Of a stretch of DNA of 64,000 bases, positions 52,450-61,487 are shown one piece after another. This DNA is from an uncultured Clostridia bacterium. Its GTDB lineage: Bacteria > Bacillota > Clostridia > Oscillospirales > Ruminococcaceae. A program made the position numbers and the translations under genes. Location of the stretch: contig CAMVNQ010000003.1 in NCBI GenBank assembly GCA_947168885.1, forward strand, positions 62,001 to 126,000. Reading direction: 5' to 3'. The notes under the pieces were generated by a model. The model was not told the origin of the DNA and made no database searches. It was given only the letters and a program-made list of their open reading frames with translations. Numbering within the stretch: position 1 is the first letter of the stretch; each line of letters opens with the position of its first letter.

Positions 52450-53211
52450 ATGTTAGCAAAACGAATTATCCCGTGTCTCGACGTGAGAAACGGAAAGGTA
52501 GTGAAAGGCGTGAATTTCGAGGGTATCCGCGATGTCGGCGACCCCGTTGAATGCGCATACGAATACAACAGACAGGGCGCGGACGAGATCGTCTTCTATG
52601 ACATCACCGCTTCGCACGAGGGGCGCGGCGTTATGCTCGACGTCGTGCGCGAAACGGCGAAGAAAGTGTTCGTTCCGCTGTGCGTAGGCGGCGGCATAGC
52701 CACGGTCGATGATTTCCGCGACACACTTCGCGCCGGAGCCGATAAAGTCTCGGTCAACTCGCAGGCAGTGAAAAACCCTAAGCTCATAAGCGACGCTGCC
52801 GAAATTTTCGGGAGCCAGTGCGTCGTTGTCGGCATAGACGCGAAGCGCAACGGAAAAGGCGGCTTCTCAGTGTTCATCAACGGCGGTCGCGTGGACATGA
52901 ACCTCGACCTCGGCGACTGGGTAAAAGAGATCGAAGAGCGCGGCGCGGGCGAGATATGCCTGAACTCCATCGATACCGACGGCACCAAAGCCGGGTTCGA
53001 TATCGAGATGCTGAACTTCGTGTGCAGCCGCGTTAAGATACCCGTTATCGCGAGCGGGGGCTGCGGAAAGCTCACCGACTTCTCGGAGGTGTTTGAGAAA
53101 ACACAGTCAAGCGCGGCTCTCGCGGCTTCGCTTTTCCACTTCCGCGAGCTCACCGTCGGCGAAGTAAAAGAACATCTGAAGCAGAAAAACATACCCGTAA
53201 GGAGCGTCTGA
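52450..53211 (+). CDS. hisF: Imidazole glycerol phosphate synthase cyclase subunit HisF
   Basis: The 253-residue TIM barrel partner of HisH makes imidazoleglycerol phosphate and AICAR. Motifs: [19 protein letters not shown] (catalytic Asp), [46 protein letters not shown]. Ends one base before hisI. Confidence 0.97.
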   Translation: MLAKRIIPCLDVRNGKVVKGVNFEGIRDVGDPVECAYEYNRQGADEIVFYDITASHEGRGVMLDVVRETAKKVFVPLCVGGGIATVDDFRDTLRAGADKVSVNSQAVKNPKLISDAAEIFGSQCVVVGIDAKRNGKGGFSVFINGGRVDMNLDLGDWVKEIEERGAGEICLNSIDTDGTKAGFDIEMLNFVCSRVKIPVIASGGCGKLTDFSEVFEKTQSSAALAASLFHFRELTVGEVKEHLKQKNIPVRSV

Positions 53212-53212
53212 A

Positions 53213-53617
53213 ATGAGCCTTATAGAAGAGACTGACGAGCTTATGCTCGATTTTGACAAGATTGCAAAAATAGACCCCGTCAACCGTGTCATTCCCGTTG
53301 CGGTGCAGAACCTCGACACCAGGGAAGTCATACTTATCGCCTACGTCAACGAAGAAGCGCTCAGGGAGAGCATAAAGCAGCGCAAAGTCATACTCTGGAG
53401 CACATCGCGCAACAAGCTCTGGTTCAAGGGTGCGGAAAGCGGGAACACCTTCACGCTCCACCACATCTTCGTGAACTGTGAGCAGAACTCGCTCGTCTTT
53501 CAGGCGACCCCGGACAAGGGCGGGATATGCCACACGAGCCGCAACGGTGTCCCGAACAACTGCTATTACCGCGAACTCGACATGGAAACGGGAAAACTCA
53601 AGTTTATAAACACTTGA
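53213..53617 (+). CDS. hisI: Phosphoribosyl-AMP cyclohydrolase-like HisI with altered metal site
   Basis: The 134-residue protein aligns along the family: IPVAVQNLDTREVILIAYVNEEALRESI, WSTSRNKLWFKGAESGN, and C-terminal GGICHTSRNG..NNCYY. The three zinc cysteines are kept (C89, C106, C117), but the Mg-binding aspartates of the DCDxD motif are replaced (N88, E90, N92 in NCEQN). It may still be the enzyme with changed metal use, or a related activity. Context (immediately after hisF, hisE next door) supports a histidine role. Confidence 0.85.
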   Translation: MSLIEETDELMLDFDKIAKIDPVNRVIPVAVQNLDTREVILIAYVNEEALRESIKQRKVILWSTSRNKLWFKGAESGNTFTLHHIFVNCEQNSLVFQATPDKGGICHTSRNGVPNNCYYRELDMETGKLKFINT

Positions 53618-53669
53618 AGTTTCGTCTTCGGCGGCAGATCCGAATCGTGACAGAAAAGACAGTAAAAAT

Positions 53670-53711
53670 AACAGACCGATAGAAATGCTTATCGGTCTGT
53701 TTGTTTTTTTC
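53670..53711 (+). terminator. his operon terminator
   Basis: Stem ACAGACCGATA / TATCGGTCTGT followed by TTGTTTTTTT. Nearly the same hairpin as at 2553. Confidence 0.92.
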
Positions 53712-53736
53712 ATGCTTCGTCACAATTGTGCATTGA

Positions 53737-54063
53737 TCAGGTGTTCTTGTCAACAGTGTGGAACTGCTTTAAGTTGCCGGTCTTGTTGCTGCGCTCGGCG
53801 AGAACGGCTTCGACTTCTTCCCACGGGAGACCGCGCTCGACACACATGACCATTATGTGGTACATAAGGTCGGCGATCTCGTTCTTAAGCTCGTTGTTAT
53901 CCGCGTTCTTTGCCGCGATCACCATTTCGGTGCATTCCTCGCCGCACTTCTTGAGTATCTTGTCGATACCTTTCTCAAACAGATAGCAGGTGTACGAGCC
54001 CTCCTGCTTTTCGCTCTTGCGTTCTACGACGGTCTCGTAAAGCTCTTTAAGTACATTGTCCAT
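53737..54063 (-). CDS. hisE: Phosphoribosyl-ATP diphosphatase HisE
   Basis: The 108-residue protein starts MDNVLKELYETVVERK; motifs GSYTCYLFEKGIDKILKKCGEECTEMVIAAKN, NNELKNEIADLMYHIMVM (the acidic MazG-like metal site). It hydrolyses phosphoribosyl-ATP to phosphoribosyl-AMP, the step before HisI. ATG at 54063 with SD GGAGG; codons further upstream belong to a repeat element. It is transcribed towards the his operon, so it is expressed separately. Confidence 0.95.
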   Translation of the reverse strand: MDNVLKELYETVVERKSEKQEGSYTCYLFEKGIDKILKKCGEECTEMVIAAKNADNNELKNEIADLMYHIMVMCVERGLPWEEVEAVLAERSNKTGNLKQFHTVDKNT

Positions 54064-54103
54064 TTTGGTTGTCCTCCATATTATAATCATTTGTACATAG
54101 GGA

Positions 54104-54216
54104 ACCTCTAAAGTTTTTTTGGAAAGAGAGAGGGGTCGAGGGGAGAGAGAAAAGCCTTTTTGTTCACAAAAAGGTTTTCTCTCTCCCTCGCGGGGTTCGG
54201 GGTGGAGCCCCGAAAC
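54104..54216. repeat. Palindromic intergenic repeat related to the 31.1-kb cassette ends
   Basis: It contains AAAGTTTTTTTGGAAAG, an inverted pair GGAGAGAGAAAAG / CTTTTCTCTCTCC type, and the central palindrome CCTTTTTGTTCACAAAAAGG, sharing CTTTTTGTTCACAAAAAG with both arms at 31105-31590. It lies between polC and hisE. Confidence 0.8.
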
Positions 54217-54239
54217 ATTTTTCTGATGACCCTGTGTCA

Positions 54240-57200
54240 TCAGAAAAATGTCATCTGCGCGGTGTCCTGAAGACCCTCGAAAACACCCTTTTCTTTGAGT
54301 TTTTCGATAACGGAGCTGTTGACTCCGGACTCGGCGGCGATGTCCTCAACGCTGACGTAGCCGCCCTTCTGCACCGCCTCATAAAGCATGATCGCCGCAC
54401 TTTCACCGCAGCCGGCAACTGCCATGAACGGAAGGCGAAGATCGCCGTTCTCAATGAGGTATTTCGTCGCATGGGACTTCTCGTAATGCACGGGAAGGAA
54501 GTTTATTCCGCGGCAGAGCATCTCATAAACTATCTGGAGCGCATCATAGACCGCCTCGTCCTTAGCTGTCGCTTCGGGATTGGCTTTTATAGCCTGCATA
54601 CGCCCCCTTACCGCTTCTTTTCCTTTGAGAACGGTATCTACGTCGATGTTCTCGGTGTGCTTCGTAAGTGTCGCGGCGTAGAACGCTGACGGGTGATATA
54701 TCTTGAACCAGCCCAGCTTTACCGACGCCATAACGTACGCCGCAGCGTGCGCTTTCGGGAACATATACTTGATCTTCTTACAGCTGTCAACGTACCACTC
54801 GGGAACGTCGTGATCCTTGAACGCCTGATATATCTCGTCGGTGAAGAGTTTTTTCGCGTTGCCCTTTCGGGTGATCTCCATGATCTTGAACGCCATTTTC
54901 GGCTCAAGCCCCTTGTGGAGCAGATAAACCATGATGTTGTCACGGGTTCCGATAACTTCACTGATCGTGCAGACCTTGTTCGCGATGAGCTCCTGCGCGT
55001 TGCCGAGCCATACGTCCGTACCGTGCGACAGACCGGAGATCTGTAACATATCCGAGAAGTTCTTGGGTCTGGATTCCATAAGCATTCCGATAACGAACGG
55101 CGTTCCGAGCTCCGGAAGTCCGAACGTACCGGTCTTTATACCGGTCTCCTCGGCGGTGATGCCGAGAGCTTCCGGCGATGTGAAGAGGCTGTAAACCTTC
55201 GGGTCGGACGTCGAAACGTCCGCTATCTTCACACCGGTCATATCTTCAAGATGGCGGTAAAGCGTCGGGACATCGTGTCCGAGCTCGTCAAGCTTCAATA
55301 TCGTATCGTGCAGCGCATGGAAGTCGAAGTGCGTGGTTATCATATCGCCCTCAGACTTGTCCGCGGGGTGCTGAACAGCGGTAAAGTCGTAAACGTCGTA
55401 GTTGTTCGGTACAACGACCATTCCGCCCGGGTGCTGCGAGGTCGTGCGCTTTACGCCCGTGAAACCGAGCGCAAGCCTTGTGAGCTCCGCCTGATTGACC
55501 GAGATCTGCTTCTTTTCGAGCCACTTCTTAACGTAGCCTATCGCCGATTTTTCCTGAATAGCGGAGATCGTACCCGCCTTGAAGACGTGATCCTGACCGA
55601 ACAGGTCTTCGGTGTACTTGTGGACTTTTCCCTGCACTTCGCCGGAGAAGTTAAGGTCTATATCAGGAGCCTTATCGCCGTCGAAGCCGAGGAACGTCTC
55701 GAAAGGTATGTCGTGACCGTCGCGGAACATCGGTTCTCCGCAGTGCGGGCAGTTCTTTTCGGGAAGGTCGAATCCCGAACCCACCGAGCCGTCCGTGATG
55801 AATTCGTTGTATCTGCACTTCTTGCAGCGGTAATGCGGCGGAAGCGGGTTTACTTCCGAGATACCGGACATTATCGCGACAAATGACGAGCCGACCGATC
55901 CACGCGAACCGACAAGATAGCCGTTCTTCTCGGAGAATGCAACGAGCTTCTGCGCGATCATGTACAGAACGGAGAATCCGTGCTTTATGATAGACCCGAG
56001 CTCGCGTTCAAGACGCGCCGAAACTATCTCCGGTATCTTTCCGTCATAGCCGTACCAGTCCATCGCTCTGTCCCAGCAGAGCCGCTGGAGCTCTTCCTCC
56101 GCGCCTTCGAGGAACGGGGTGAACGTGCCCTTCGGTATCGGTCTGATGTTTTCTATCATTTCCGCTATCATCTGCGGATTTCTGACAACAACTTCCTCCG
56201 CCTTATCGTCGCCGAGATAGAGAAATTCTTCGATCATCTCGTCCGTCGTGCGGAAATAGAGCGGGGGCTGCTGCTCCTTGTCGTCATAGCCCTGTCCGAC
56301 CTGAAGTATCTCGCGGAATATCGCGTCTTCCTTGTTCTTGAAATGCGCGTCGGTTGTCGCCACAACGGGTATCCCGAGCTTGTCGCCGAGGTCGCATATC
56401 CGCTTGTTTATCTTGCGGAGCTCAAGCTCGCTGTTCACCACGCCCTTGTCGATAAGGAAGTGGTTGTTGCCTATCGGCTGTATTTCAAGATAATCGTAGA
56501 ACGAGGCTATCTCTTCGATCAGATCCTCTGATTTCTGCTGTTCTATCGCCTGAAATAGCTCGCCCGCCTCACAGGCGCTTCCTATGATAAGTCCCTCACG
56601 ATAGTTCTTAAGCTCTGACATCGGTATGCGGGGCTTCTTGCGGAAGTATTCGAGGTTCGATTTTCCTATGAGAGTGTAAAGATTTTTCAGACCCGTGTTG
56701 TTCTTCACGAGTATTATCATGTGATAATACGGAAGGCTTCGCGGGTCGCTTCCGGACAGAAGGTTGAGGTCGCCGAGCTTCTTTATGTCACGCCCGCGGC
56801 GGCATTCGGATATAAGCTTCTGATATACCATTGCGAGCATTCTCGCATCATCTACCGCACGGTGGTGGTTGAAGTCGCCGAGCCCGAAATGATCCGCCAT
56901 AGTATCGAGCTTGTGGTTCTTAGCGCCCGGAACGGCAGCCCTGCACAGCGCGACGGTGTCGAAGAACGCGGGACGGAAGCCGAGACGGTGACGCTCGTTG
57001 ACCGCGCCTATGAACGACATATCGAACTTCGCGTTATGAGCGGCGAGCGGTGCTTTCCCGCAGAATTTTATGAACTCGGAGACAGCTTCCTTCTCCTTGG
57101 GCGCGTCCTTCACCATTTCGTCGGTGATACCGGTTATCTTCGTTATCTCTTCGGGGATAGGCTGTTCGGGGTCAACGAAAGTACGGAACTCCTCAACTAT

Positions 57201-58616
57201 CTCCATTCCGCGGAGCTTCACTGCGCCTATTTCGGTGAGCCGGCAGGTCGCCGCGCTGAGACCCGTGGTCTCGGTATCGAATACGATGAGTTCGTCGTCT
57301 ATGCTCCGTGAAGTACAGCCCTCGATAAGCGGTGCCTCATTGTTGACGAAATAGGCTTCCATGCCGTATATCGGCTTGAACTTCGTCTCCGGGTCGCCCT
57401 TGCGTATCTTATCGACGGTGTTCATTATCTCAGGGAAAGCCTGAACATTGCCGTGATCGGTTATGGCTACAGCGGGGTGTCCCCATTTGTACGCCTGCAT
57501 AACGAGGTCGGCAGGCGGCGTTATCGCGTCGAGATCAGACATATTCGTATGCATGTGCAGCTCAACACGCTTGTTTTCGGCAGTGTCGCTCTTCGATACG
57601 GTCTTTACCGTCATTATCGACTTCGGCTCGATAACGAGTGAGTTCCCCGCGAATTTATCTATCTTTGCGCTTCCGTTGACAAGTATCGCAGCTCCGGGCT
57701 TCACGAACCCGTAGCCGCTTATCTTTTCGGCAGCGGTGAATATGCGCATCTGCTGTGACGAGGTACGGTCGGTGAAAAATACGGTCTTTGAAATGAACTT
57801 GCCGTCTTTTATGGACTTTTCCTCAACGGAAAAGACCTCGCCCCAGACGGTAACGTCCTCTGCTTCTTCGGTAAGGTCGATCATCTTCATCGGCGGGTCG
57901 TTTATGGGCTTGCCGATAGCGAGCTCCGCGTCATCACGCAACATATCGTGCGAGAACATGAGCTTCATGGGCTCCGGCGGGTCGTGGATAACGGGACCGC
58001 GGCTGAACGAACGTTTTTTCTCCCCTGCGGGAGCTCCGCCGCCGTAGCTTCGGCGTTCTCCTCCCCCGTCGGAGGGCGGAGGCGGTGCGGGCGTGGGAAT
58101 GGGCAGTGCGGCGTCTTCCTGTGCGACCTTATCAGCGTATTCCTGCATATCGAATTCGGTCTTTCCGGTGAAAGCAACAGTTATATCTGCGCCGTAAAAA
58201 CCTTTCGCAAACTTCTTTATCTGGGTGTCTATCCCCTCTTCAAGAAGCAGTGACGCGCCGTTGCTTTTAAGCTCGATATCAACGTGCTGACCGTCGATAG
58301 TCGCTTCCGCGTCATCGAAATAACCGTTGACGTTGTAACCCTCACGGCGCAGGAAAGTGGTGATATCGAGCACAGCATCGGTGTCGAAAGACTCTTTCGG
58401 GTATTTCGGGTAAATACTTACCCAGCGGCAGCCGAGCTCGCCGCGTATGCTGTCGGCGGCAGCAAAAAGCAGCGAAAAAGGAACTCTCTGCGTAAACTCG
58501 GTCTGGAGAAGAAGAGAGTCATCTGCTTTTTTATGAACGACGGAGAGGACAACGCCCTCCGCGCTTGCTTCGTCGAAAGCTATATTCTCAAACAGTTCTT
58601 TTAGTTTTGCAGGCAA
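54240..58616 (-). CDS. polC: DNA polymerase III alpha subunit, Gram-positive type PolC
   Basis: The protein has about 1458 residues: an N-terminal region, a Pro-rich linker (PTPAPPPPSDGGG, about residues 180-215), an OB-fold (about 255-345), a PHP domain (VELHMHTNMSDLDAI) split by a proofreading 3'-5' exonuclease (LIVFDTETTGLSA, HNAKFDMSFIGA, HHRAVDDARMLA), and the C family polymerase with a zinc finger (CRKC/CPHC region) and FPDIDLNFSG-like APDIDLNFSGEVQ. It is the replicative polymerase. Starts: a TTG at 58634 lacks an SD, whereas the TTG at 58616 follows AAAGGA by 9 bases; I prefer 58616. Confidence 0.97.
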   Translation of the reverse strand: MPAKLKELFENIAFDEASAEGVVLSVVHKKADDSLLLQTEFTQRVPFSLLFAAADSIRGELGCRWVSIYPKYPKESFDTDAVLDITTFLRREGYNVNGYFDDAEATIDGQHVDIELKSNGASLLLEEGIDTQIKKFAKGFYGADITVAFTGKTEFDMQEYADKVAQEDAALPIPTPAPPPPSDGGGERRSYGGGAPAGEKKRSFSRGPVIHDPPEPMKLMFSHDMLRDDAELAIGKPINDPPMKMIDLTEEAEDVTVWGEVFSVEEKSIKDGKFISKTVFFTDRTSSQQMRIFTAAEKISGYGFVKPGAAILVNGSAKIDKFAGNSLVIEPKSIMTVKTVSKSDTAENKRVELHMHTNMSDLDAITPPADLVMQAYKWGHPAVAITDHGNVQAFPEIMNTVDKIRKGDPETKFKPIYGMEAYFVNNEAPLIEGCTSRSIDDELIVFDTETTGLSAATCRLTEIGAVKLRGMEIVEEFRTFVDPEQPIPEEITKITGITDEMVKDAPKEKEAVSEFIKFCGKAPLAAHNAKFDMSFIGAVNERHRLGFRPAFFDTVALCRAAVPGAKNHKLDTMADHFGLGDFNHHRAVDDARMLAMVYQKLISECRRGRDIKKLGDLNLLSGSDPRSLPYYHMIILVKNNTGLKNLYTLIGKSNLEYFRKKPRIPMSELKNYREGLIIGSACEAGELFQAIEQQKSEDLIEEIASFYDYLEIQPIGNNHFLIDKGVVNSELELRKINKRICDLGDKLGIPVVATTDAHFKNKEDAIFREILQVGQGYDDKEQQPPLYFRTTDEMIEEFLYLGDDKAEEVVVRNPQMIAEMIENIRPIPKGTFTPFLEGAEEELQRLCWDRAMDWYGYDGKIPEIVSARLERELGSIIKHGFSVLYMIAQKLVAFSEKNGYLVGSRGSVGSSFVAIMSGISEVNPLPPHYRCKKCRYNEFITDGSVGSGFDLPEKNCPHCGEPMFRDGHDIPFETFLGFDGDKAPDIDLNFSGEVQGKVHKYTEDLFGQDHVFKAGTISAIQEKSAIGYVKKWLEKKQISVNQAELTRLALGFTGVKRTTSQHPGGMVVVPNNYDVYDFTAVQHPADKSEGDMITTHFDFHALHDTILKLDELGHDVPTLYRHLEDMTGVKIADVSTSDPKVYSLFTSPEALGITAEETGIKTGTFGLPELGTPFVIGMLMESRPKNFSDMLQISGLSHGTDVWLGNAQELIANKVCTISEVIGTRDNIMVYLLHKGLEPKMAFKIMEITRKGNAKKLFTDEIYQAFKDHDVPEWYVDSCKKIKYMFPKAHAAAYVMASVKLGWFKIYHPSAFYAATLTKHTENIDVDTVLKGKEAVRGRMQAIKANPEATAKDEAVYDALQIVYEMLCRGINFLPVHYEKSHATKYLIENGDLRLPFMAVAGCGESAAIMLYEAVQKGGYVSVEDIAAESGVNSSVIEKLKEKGVFEGLQDTAQMTFF

Positions 58617-58649
58617 TTCAAACTTTCCTTTCAAAATAACACTTTTTAT

Positions 58650-58678
58650 ATTATATCACAAACGATTGAAATTTTCAA
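58650..58678 (-). promoter_or_regulatory. polC promoter
   Basis: Minus strand TTGAAA, 17-base spacer, TATAAT (58655-58650). The leader is very short, about 27 bases to the TTG at 58616. Confidence 0.75.
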
Positions 58679-58720
58679 TACAGAGATTTCTTTTTGTCAA
58701 TGCGCAAACGTCTTCAGCTA

Positions 58721-60769
58721 TCAGTTTATTCCGAATGTTTCACGATCGCGGAACAAGCCCTGTACAAGCCGGCGGAGCCCCGCATTGTCCTGAGCGGTGA
58801 GCTTCGGGTCGGCGGCAAGTATCTCCTCGGCAAGCGTGCTCGTCTCATGGACAAGCACAGTGTCCGCCGCCATATCCGCGATACGAAGCGTCGGAAGTCC
58901 GTGCTGCTGGGCACCGAAGAAGTTTCCGGGGCCGCGGAGCTTTAAGTCTTCATTCGCTATCTCGAAACCGTCCGAGGTACGCACCATCGTGTCTATTCGC
59001 GCTTTCGTATATTCCGACTTGCTGTCCGTGATAAGTATGCAGTGCGACTGCTCGGAACCCCGCCCGACGCGTCCACGGAGCTGGTGGAGCTGAGACAGTC
59101 CGAACTGCTCTGCGTTCTCTATGACTATTATAACGGCGTTCGGAACATCTATCCCGACCTCGATGACGGTCGTCGCGACGAGAAGCTTTATCTCGCCGTT
59201 CTTGAATCCCGCCATGACGCGGTCTTTCTCCGCCTGTTTCATTCGCCCGTGAAGCAGCCCTATCGGTATATCCCCGAACCATGTCTGCTTAAGGCTTTCG
59301 TAGTACTCCTCGGCGGAAGCCTTGTCCGTCATGGTCTCGCTTTTTTCGACAAACGGACAGACGATGTATGCCTGAAATCCGTTAGCTATGTATTTCAGTA
59401 TAAAGCGGAATATCCTCTCACGATAGCCGGAGTCCACGCCGTAGGTCTTTATCGGTATCCTTCCTTTCGGCATCTCGTCAAGCACCGATACGTCAAGGTC
59501 ACCGTATATCGCGAACGCGAGCGTGCGCGGTATCGGGGTCGCCGACATTACGAGTTGGTGCGGAACTGTCGGATGTTCCGCTGCTCCCGAACTGCCTTTC
59601 GCGGTAAGCACGGTCCTCTGACGGACACCGAAGCGGTGCTGTTCGTCGGTTATTACGAGTCCGAGGCGGTGAAACGCGACCGCGGATTGTATGAGAGCGT
59701 GTGTTCCGACAACGACCTGTGCTTCACCGCTCTCTATCGCGGAATAGACAGGCTTTTTCACAGTGCTTCCCGTAAGAAGCGCAACGGTGATGCCGTGAGG
59801 TTCGAGGAACGACGCGAGCGTATCGGCGTGCTGTTTCGCGAGTATCTCGGTCGGAGCCATGAGCGCGGACTGACAGCCGTTTCTGACCGCAAAATAGCAG
59901 AGCGCTGCGGCGACAAGGGTCTTGCCGCTTCCGACATCGCCCTGTAACAGCCGGTTCATGGGAGCTCCGCTTTTCATATCGCTTATACACTCATTGACAG
60001 AACGGAGCTGCGCACCAGTAGGTCTGAATGAAAGCCCCGAGAAAAAGGCGTTCATATCCACGTCGGTCAAGGCAAACGAAGCCGCTTTGCGGTCACGGCT
60101 CTTCATAAGCCGCAGTCCGAGCTGCAGCGTCAGCAGCTCCTCGAACGCAAGGCGGCGGCGCGAGTTTTCAAGAGTCTCGTGGCTGTCCGGGAAGTGAACA
60201 CCGCCGAGAGCTTCCTTATAGCCGCAAAGCCCGTACTTTTCGCGCAGACCGTCGGGCAGGGGATCATAGATGCTGCACAGGGAGAGGGCGTTTCTGACGC
60301 AGTTCGACATGATATTGGCACTGATGCCCTCTGTAAGGTGATATTTCGGTACGAGCACGTTCGGGTCGTTCGCACGTATGAAAGACGGCGAACCGCACTC
60401 TTTCGCGAGTGCGGTACCTTTTATCCTGCCGAAAAAACAGTATTCCTGCCCCTCTTCGAGGCTGTCGAAGCTGTATTTGCTGTTGAAGAAAGTGATGAGA
60501 AAGGTGTCGGTGCCGTCGCTTACCGTTAGTTTGAAGATCGAGTAGCGCGGAGAAATATAAGGACGCAGCTTCTTCATAACGGTACCGCGAAAAACGGCGG
60601 TATCCTCCGGCAAAAGCTCGTTCATTGGTGTCGGAAGGCTATAGTCGGTATAGTCCCGCGGGAAGAAGCGCAAAAGGTCGCCGACAGTGAAAATACCGAG
60701 CGATTCGAGCGTTTTTGCGCGCTTCTCGCCGACACCTTTCAGCCTTGTTATGCTGTCGCTTTCGTGCAT
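58721..60769 (-). CDS. recG: ATP-dependent DNA helicase RecG
   Basis: The 682-residue helicase has the N-terminal wedge/OB domain ([32 protein letters not shown]), helicase domain 1 (Walker A [14 protein letters not shown] near 280, DEQHRFG box) and domain 2 ([25 protein letters not shown]). It reverses stalled replication forks and processes Holliday junctions. Length typical. It precedes polC, which has its own promoter. Confidence 0.97.
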   Translation of the reverse strand: [682 protein letters not shown]

Positions 60770-60800
60770 TCCGGCACCACCTTCCCGCCCACTTACGAAA

Positions 60801-61376
60801 TTACCGATCTGCCGGCGTATCCTCGCCGGTGCGGCAGTGGGATTTTATGAAATCATACTGTTCCTTTGTAAGGTTATCTTTCTTTATATTTACAAATCTC
60901 GTCAGGGACAGCAGTATATACAGATTAGTCTGCGTTTCAGCAAGCCTGAAAACGCAGTCATAGCCGACTTTAAAGCTTCCGAAGCTGCGTATTACCTCGA
61001 AACCGTCCTCGTCAAAGCGAACGGTCTCGTCGCAGCCCTTGAGCTGCTTATCCGAGTTCCATATATCGTACAGTTCCTTTTCAGCCTGTTTTGTCCGGTA
61101 CGCGTTTTTTGCGCGGTCTTTCGCGGTAAATATCACATAGATGTACACTACTATGATAAGACCGAGAAAAACAGAAAACGCTGAAAACCACTCGCTGTTG
61201 TTGGCTATTGCAAAATATATACACATTCCCTCAAAAAGTGCGCATAAGGCAAGCAGAATACAGAGCCCGGAACGGGACTTCTGCGGTGTTTTATAAAAGC
61301 TCACCCGAGCCTCGGCTATGGCTTGCTGTGCGCGCATGAACTCTTCATAAGTGTTTTTGGAATGTATCTCAAACAT
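60801..61376 (-). CDS. YcxB-like membrane protein
   Basis: The 191-residue protein has two adjacent transmembrane helices (about 37-57 and 63-84) and a C-terminal YcxB-like domain (VRFDEDGFEVIRSFGSFKVGYDCVFRLAETQTNLYILLSLTRFVNIKKDNLT). ATG at 61376 after GGAGGT. Function unknown; 32 bases upstream of recG in the same direction. It belongs to the same broad family as the protein at 29972. Confidence 0.75.
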   Translation of the reverse strand: MFEIHSKNTYEEFMRAQQAIAEARVSFYKTPQKSRSGLCILLALCALFEGMCIYFAIANNSEWFSAFSVFLGLIIVVYIYVIFTAKDRAKNAYRTKQAEKELYDIWNSDKQLKGCDETVRFDEDGFEVIRSFGSFKVGYDCVFRLAETQTNLYILLSLTRFVNIKKDNLTKEQYDFIKSHCRTGEDTPADR

Positions 61377-61487
61377 TTCGTGACCTCCTGCTGTTTTCTG
61401 CAATTATACCATATTACAGCCGAAATGTCAACGCGAACAGACGCGGCTTGTCCTGCGGGTGCTGGGGGAGTCTTGCCTCGCTGGGCA

